Made by a program: the position numbers and the translations under genes
Notes under the pieces: generated by a model
The model's input: the letters and a program-made list of their open reading frames with translations, nothing else
What the model was told of the DNA's origin: nothing
Databases searched by the model: none
Assembly (NCBI GenBank): GCA_964427415.1
Contig: CAYRUH010000019.1
Span: 1 to 64,000 of the forward strand
Direction: 5' to 3'
DNA: 64,000 bases
Origin: Lentisalinibacter sp964427415
GTDB taxonomy: Bacteria > Pseudomonadota > Gammaproteobacteria > Steroidobacterales > Woeseiaceae
Part shown: positions 59,562 to 64,000 of the stretch, in pieces
Layout of the letters: the number at the start of each line of letters is the position of its first letter
How positions within the stretch are numbered: the first letter of the stretch is position 1

Positions 59562-60998
59562 ATGAGCGGCGAGCGCCTGCTCGACGTCCGCAATCCGCGC
59601 ACCGGCGAGTACGATTACCGGATCGCGGCGGCCGGCGGTGAGACCGTCGCTGCCGCCGCGGCTCGCCTGCGGGCGGGTCAGCCCGACTGGGCGGCGCGCC
59701 CGCCGGAGCAACGTATCGCCGTCCTCCGGGAGTGGATCGCGGCGGTATCCCGCCAGCGGCAAGAGTTGCTCGACGCCCTGGTCGCAGACACCGGTCGCTA
59801 TTTCGTCTCCCTCGCGGAGATCGCCGGTCTCGCCGGTACGCTCGAGCGCTGGTCGCGGCTGGCACCGGAGATACTGGCCGAGCCCCTGCAGACGTCTTCG
59901 GTGCCCGGCATCACCTATCGCATCCAGCTGGTGCCAATGCCGATGGTGGGCGCCATCAGTCCCTGGAACTTCCCGCTAACGCTGTCGCTCATCGACGCCA
60001 TACCGGCGCTGATTGCAGGCTGTGCGGTGCTGGTGAAGCCGAGCGAGGTGACGCCGCGCTTCGTCGCGCCGCTCGCCGCGGCGCTGGCGGAGGTGCCGGA
60101 GCTCGATGCCGTACTCGGCTTCGTGCAGGGCGACGGGGCCACCGGCGCGGCGCTGATCGAGAACGTTGACGCGGTGTGCTTCACCGGTAGCGTGGCCACC
60201 GGCCGCAAGGTGGGCGCGGCGGCGGCCGCACGCTTCATCCCCGCCTTCCTGGAGCTCGGCGGCAAGGACCCCATGATCGTGCTGGCGAGCGCCGACCCGA
60301 AGCAGGCGGCGGCCACGGCGCTGAGAGCGTCGGTGACGGCGACCGGGCAGGCCTGTCAGTCCGTCGAGCGCGTGTACGTCGCGCGGGAGATCTGCGACGA
60401 GTTCGTGACGGAACTGGTTGCCGCGGCCGAACGCGTGCAGCTGAACTGGCCCGACATCCACGAAGGCCACATCGGTCCCCTGATCTTCGACCGGCAGGCG
60501 GAGACCATCCGCACGCAGCTTGACGATGCGGTGGCGCAGGGCGCGCGCATCCGCGCGGGCGGCGAGATCGAGACCCACGGCGGGGGCCTGTGGATACGCC
60601 CGACGGTGGTCACCGGTGTCGATCACGGCATGGCGCTGATGCGCGAGGAGACGTTCGGACCGGTGATCCCGGTGATGCCGTTCGACACGGTGGAGGAGGC
60701 GGTCGCGCTCGCCAACGACAGCGAGTTCGGCCTCTCCGCCGCGGTGCTGGCGGGCAGCCTGGAGGAGGCCGAGGCGGTCGGCCGACATCTCGATGCCGGC
60801 GCCGTGAGCCTCAATGACGGAGCGCTGACCGCCCAGTTCTACGAGGCGGAGAAGGACTCTTTCAAGTGCTCGGGCCTGGGCGGTTCACGGATGGGCCCGG
60901 CCGGCATGCGGCGCTTCCTGCGCCGGCGTGCGCTGATACGCCGGGAGAACGCGCCGGCCACCATCGAGGCGCTGGCCGAGCGCCACGGCCGACCCTGA
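59562..60998 (+). CDS. Aldehyde dehydrogenase
   Basis: A 478-residue NAD(P)-dependent aldehyde dehydrogenase. GAISPWNFPLTLSLIDAIPA near residue 130 carries the Asn, FLELGGKDPMIVLASAD near residue 229 the Glu, and TGQACQSVERVYVA near residue 263 the catalytic Cys; EETFGPVIPVMPF near residue 362 follows. Substrate unknown. In one transcript with the DUF1838 gene. Confidence 0.92.
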   Translation: MSGERLLDVRNPRTGEYDYRIAAAGGETVAAAAARLRAGQPDWAARPPEQRIAVLREWIAAVSRQRQELLDALVADTGRYFVSLAEIAGLAGTLERWSRLAPEILAEPLQTSSVPGITYRIQLVPMPMVGAISPWNFPLTLSLIDAIPALIAGCAVLVKPSEVTPRFVAPLAAALAEVPELDAVLGFVQGDGATGAALIENVDAVCFTGSVATGRKVGAAAAARFIPAFLELGGKDPMIVLASADPKQAAATALRASVTATGQACQSVERVYVAREICDEFVTELVAAAERVQLNWPDIHEGHIGPLIFDRQAETIRTQLDDAVAQGARIRAGGEIETHGGGLWIRPTVVTGVDHGMALMREETFGPVIPVMPFDTVEEAVALANDSEFGLSAAVLAGSLEEAEAVGRHLDAGAVSLNDGALTAQFYEAEKDSFKCSGLGGSRMGPAGMRRFLRRRALIRRENAPATIEALAERHGRP

Positions 60999-61033
60999 GG
61001 GCTGTGCCGCGCCGGGCACGCGGCAGCGCGCGC

Positions 61034-62884
61034 TCAGAACATCTCGGACGGACCGGCCTCCCGCGAGCCCTGCTTGCTGCGGCTGGGGATGAAGTCGCCG
61101 GTGATCATCTCCGAATAGGGCATGCCGGGTCCGACCATCGGAAATACGCTGGCCTCCGGGTCGATGATGACCTCCAGGAACGCCGGGCCGGGGTACTCGA
61201 TGAACTCGCGGATAATCTCGGGCACCTGCTGCTTGTTCTCCAGTCGCACCGCGTACTGGAAGCCGTCGGCCTGGGCCGCCTTGACGAAGTCCTTGCTGTG
61301 CAGGGACTTGTCGCTGGCTGAAAGCCGGCCCCGGTAGTAGAGGCGCTGCCACTGCTTCACCATGCCGTCGCCGTAGTTATTCAGCACCACCACCTTCACC
61401 GGTAGCTCGTAGGTGGTCACCGTCTCCAGCTCGCCGAGATTCATGCGGATGCTGGCGTCGCCGTCGATGTCGATGACGAGCCGGTCGCGGCGAGCGAACT
61501 GTGCCCCCACGGCCGCCGGCAGACCGAAGCCCATCGTGCCCATGCTGCCGGAGGTGAGCCAGAGGCGCGGCGCCTTGAAGTCAAAATACTGGGCCGCCCA
61601 CATCTGATGCTGGCCGACGCCGGTGGAGATGATGGCCTCGCCGCCCGTGAGACGGTTGATCTCCTCGATGACGTACTGGGGCTGGATCAGTTTGCTCGCC
61701 CGGTCGTAGTTGAGCGCATAGGTCTTCTTCAGGCCGGCGATCTCGCCGTGCCAGGTCGAGAAGTCCTTGTCGAAGCCGATGCGCCGGCCGTAGGCGGAGA
61801 GCTTGCGCAGGCTGGAGACCAGCTCACCGATGTAGTGCCAGTGCACGCTCTTCACCTTGCCGATCTCCGACGGGTCGACGTCGAAGTGGGCGATATGGCG
61901 GGCATTGGGAGCAAACTTCTTGGGGACCCCGGCCACCCGGTCGTCGAAGCGGGCGCCCACGGCGATGAGGAAGTCGCAGTCTTCCACGGCGTAGTTGGCG
62001 AAGGCCGTGCCATGCATGCCGAGCATGTGCAGCGACAGGGGCTGCGTCGTGTCAGCCGCGCCGATACCCATCAGCGTGGTGGTCACGGGGATGGTGTACT
62101 GGTCGGCGAATTCGCGCAAAGCGTCGGTGCCGTTCGAGTTGACGACGCCGCCGCCCGCGTAGATGAGCGGACGCTCCGCCTCGGCAAGCATGCGGTAGAA
62201 GCTCTCGCACTGCTGGGCGGACAGCGAATCGCTCATGGCGGCCTGGAGTCGGCGCCGATAGCCCGGCACGGGCAGGGAGCCGCCGCCGCGGAAGGTACCC
62301 TCCCAGTTCTGCACGTCCTTCGGGAGGTCCACGACCACCGGGCCGGGCCGGCCGGTGCGGGCGATCTCGAAGGCGGTGCGCATGGTGGCTTCGAGGCGCT
62401 CCGGGTCCGTCACCAGGAACACGTGCTTGGCCACGGCGCCCATGATAGCGGCCACCGGCGCCTCCTGGAATCCGTCGCTGCCGATGGCGCCCGTTGGCAC
62501 CTGGCCGGTGAGCACGACGATGGGTACCGAGTCAGCCATGCAGTCGCGCACCGGCGTCACCGTGTTGGTCGCCCCCGGGCCGGAGGTCACCATGACCACG
62601 CCCACCTTGCCGCTGGCCCGCGCGTAGCCGGCCGCCATGAAGCCTGCGCCCTGTTCGTTCGCCGGCACGACCAGCGGCATGGGGGAGCGTCCGTCCTCAT
62701 CCCGGTGTTCGTCGTTGTAGCGGAACACGGCGTCATAGGTCGGCAGTATCGCGCCGCCGCTGTAGCCGAAGATCGTGTCCACGCCCTCGTCCACGAGTAC
62801 CTGCACGATGATGTCCGCGCCGGTCATGGACTTGCCCGCCAGCGGGTGGGCAGGTGCGGCTGTGGTTTCGCTGATCTCGCTCAT
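61034..62884 (-). CDS. ilvI: Acetolactate synthase large subunit
   Basis: A 616-residue thiamine-diphosphate enzyme, first step of valine and isoleucine synthesis. GADIIVQVLVDEGVDTIFGY, EQGAGFMAAGYARASGKVGV with the catalytic Glu, and the cofactor motif IDIDGDASIRMNLGELETVT near residue 494 to NNYGDG are clear. ATG 62884 chosen (MSEISETT). It is divergent from the small subunit, with 171 bases between the starts. Confidence 0.95.
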   Translation of the reverse strand: MSEISETTAAPAHPLAGKSMTGADIIVQVLVDEGVDTIFGYSGGAILPTYDAVFRYNDEHRDEDGRSPMPLVVPANEQGAGFMAAGYARASGKVGVVMVTSGPGATNTVTPVRDCMADSVPIVVLTGQVPTGAIGSDGFQEAPVAAIMGAVAKHVFLVTDPERLEATMRTAFEIARTGRPGPVVVDLPKDVQNWEGTFRGGGSLPVPGYRRRLQAAMSDSLSAQQCESFYRMLAEAERPLIYAGGGVVNSNGTDALREFADQYTIPVTTTLMGIGAADTTQPLSLHMLGMHGTAFANYAVEDCDFLIAVGARFDDRVAGVPKKFAPNARHIAHFDVDPSEIGKVKSVHWHYIGELVSSLRKLSAYGRRIGFDKDFSTWHGEIAGLKKTYALNYDRASKLIQPQYVIEEINRLTGGEAIISTGVGQHQMWAAQYFDFKAPRLWLTSGSMGTMGFGLPAAVGAQFARRDRLVIDIDGDASIRMNLGELETVTTYELPVKVVVLNNYGDGMVKQWQRLYYRGRLSASDKSLHSKDFVKAAQADGFQYAVRLENKQQVPEIIREFIEYPGPAFLEVIIDPEASVFPMVGPGMPYSEMITGDFIPSRSKQGSREAGPSEMF

Positions 62885-63055
62885 GGCAACTCGCTCGCGG
62901 TATCGCGCTGGGGGCTGCGACAGGCCGCAACTCCGGGGACGGTGGAAAATCAAGGATTCAATCGAGTCTCGGACAATTCCTTGTGCATTGCAATAGGCGG
63001 GAATAAGCGCCACTATCATCACGTTACGTCACTCTCGCCACGGGACCGCCGGATC

Positions 63056-63574
63056 ATGCGACACGTCATCTCCGTACTGATGCAAAACGAGGTGGGGGCA
63101 CTGACCCGTCTCACGGGCATGTTCTCCACGCGCGGCTACAACATCGAATCGCTGAACGTGGCGCCCACCGACGATCCGACGTTGTCCCGCCTCACGGTGG
63201 TCTCCAGCGGTTCCGACGCGGTCATCGCGCAGATCGTGAATCAGATGGGCAAGCTGATCGACGTGGTCAACATTCACGATATGACGCTGGGCGAGCACTT
63301 CGAGCGGGACTTGTTGCTGTTGAAACTGAAGGTACCCACCGGCGCTTATGAAGAGCTGCGCGGGCTGGTCGATGCGGCGGGCGCACGCGTCCTCGACGAC
63401 TCCCAGACCAGCTTCACCGTGGAGCTGACCGCCAGGGTGGAGGCGGTGCAGGATTTCATGGACCGCGCCGCCGGCATCGCGCGGATCATCGCCGTGGTGC
63501 GCAGCGGCGCGCTGGCCATGTCCCGGGGCGAGCAGGTGCTGGCCCACGAGTCCGGCCTGCGGGAAAGCGCCTGA
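63056..63574 (+). CDS. ilvH: Acetolactate synthase small (regulatory) subunit
   Basis: A 172-residue subunit with an ACT domain (ISVLMQNEVGALTRLTGMFS, RGYNIESLNVAPTDDPTLSR) that binds valine, and the C-terminal ALS_ss domain (LLKLKVPTGAYEELRGLV). ATG 63056 is the family start. It is divergent from ilvI instead of following it; proB begins 19 bases later. Confidence 0.94.
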   Translation: MRHVISVLMQNEVGALTRLTGMFSTRGYNIESLNVAPTDDPTLSRLTVVSSGSDAVIAQIVNQMGKLIDVVNIHDMTLGEHFERDLLLLKLKVPTGAYEELRGLVDAAGARVLDDSQTSFTVELTARVEAVQDFMDRAAGIARIIAVVRSGALAMSRGEQVLAHESGLRESA

Positions 63575-63593
63575 GACCGTCGGGGCCGAAGCC

Positions 63594-64000
63594 GTGAGTT
63601 CGCGGGGCAGACCGGGGGACTACCGGCGGCTGGTGGTCAAGATCGGCTCGGCGCTGCTGACCGGGCAGGACGGTGCGCTCGACCGGGACTGGCTGGCGGC
63701 GTTGGCAGCCGATCTGGCGGCACTTCGCGCCGAAGGACACCAGTTGCTGGTGGTCTCTTCCGGCGCCGTGGCGCTCGGCAGCGCGCCCCTCGGACTCGCA
63801 CGCCGCCGGTCCCGACTGGAAGAACAGCAGGCGGCGGCGGCCGTGGGGCAGGTGCGGCTGGCCCATGCCTGGCAGTCGGTGATGGCGGGTCACGGTGTGA
63901 CTGTGGCCCAGGTGCTGGTCACGCCGGACGACACCGAGGATCGGCGTCGGCACCTGAACGCCCGCGGCACGCTGGAGACATTGCTGGAACTCGGGGCCAT
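63594..64000 (+). CDS. proB: Glutamate 5-kinase, partial (cut by window end)
   Basis: A GTG at 63594 opens a frame that continues to the end of the window (135 codons). YRRLVVKIGSALLTGQDG, LLVVSSGAVALGSAPLGL and AAAVGQVRLAHAWQSVMA are typical of ProB, which phosphorylates glutamate in proline synthesis. The rest of the kinase and any PUA domain lie outside. Confidence 0.88.
   Translation, partial: MSSRGRPGDYRRLVVKIGSALLTGQDGALDRDWLAALAADLAALRAEGHQLLVVSSGAVALGSAPLGLARRRSRLEEQQAAAAVGQVRLAHAWQSVMAGHGVTVAQVLVTPDDTEDRRRHLNARGTLETLLELGA

Overview
The window looks like the chromosome of a GC-rich, Gram-negative gammaproteobacterium, probably a marine or soil heterotroph of the Chromatiales/Woeseiales/Xanthomonadales type. 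The evidence is a TonB-dependent receptor, lipoproteins, OmpA-like and Spy/CpxP-like envelope proteins, an IlvI/IlvH-type acetolactate synthase, phenylalanine-hydroxylase accessory PhhB and REP-like palindromes. This placement rests on gene content only. No rRNA, tRNA, CRISPR array or intact insertion sequence was seen.

Layout. 1-10 kb: amino-acid and acyl-CoA catabolism, with a CoA transferase, a branched-chain 2-oxoacid dehydrogenase operon (E1alpha-E1beta-E2), leucine dehydrogenase, a divergent Lrp/AsnC regulator, two aminotransferases and PurU. 10-13 kb: leuC-leuD and a HAD phosphatase. 13-24 kb: a TonB receptor, a peroxiredoxin, short-chain and quinone oxidoreductases, a DUF6502/DUF5666 pair, a CorA transporter, an MFS transporter and gene debris. 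24-34 kb: acetoacetyl-CoA synthetase, glpK, a glycosyltransferase, a PAP2 phosphatase, an LpxH-like phosphoesterase and a MaoC-SDR-thiolase block. 34-40 kb: a zinc-ribbon Ser/Thr kinase overlapping a PP2C phosphatase, an acyl-CoA dehydrogenase, and a CpxAR-like two-component system divergent from a Spy/CpxP-like protein. 54-64 kb: small housekeeping genes, an aldehyde dehydrogenase, divergent ilvI/ilvH and the start of proB.

The most unusual part is one tightly packed operon of nine genes at 41072-53286. In order it encodes a Ser/Gly-rich collagen-like lipoprotein, a second lipoprotein with a Ser-Ser-Arg-Glu repeat tail, a membrane pseudokinase with a periplasmic repeat domain, a PEGA-repeat protein with a cysteine-free formylglycine-generating-enzyme fold, a small acidic secreted protein, a MotA/TolQ/ExbB-like proton channel, an Hsp70-like/FHA fusion, and two von Willebrand A proteins. 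Both VWA proteins start with the same membrane segment carrying an Asp at the place where MotB/TolR/ExbD carry their proton-binding Asp. I infer an ion-driven envelope machine in which VWA domains replace the usual peptidoglycan- or TonB-binding domain of the B subunit, under phospho-dependent (FHA) control. I do not know a described system with this composition.

Two 100-N assembly gaps fall inside repeats of this operon. The first is flanked by an identical 55-base sequence on both sides. The second creates a false fusion of a lipoprotein and the pseudokinase. Gene decay is visible at three places (acyl-CoA dehydrogenase 5' remnant, alpha/beta hydrolase, thioesterase), and REP palindromes have been accepted in frame inside the E2 linker.
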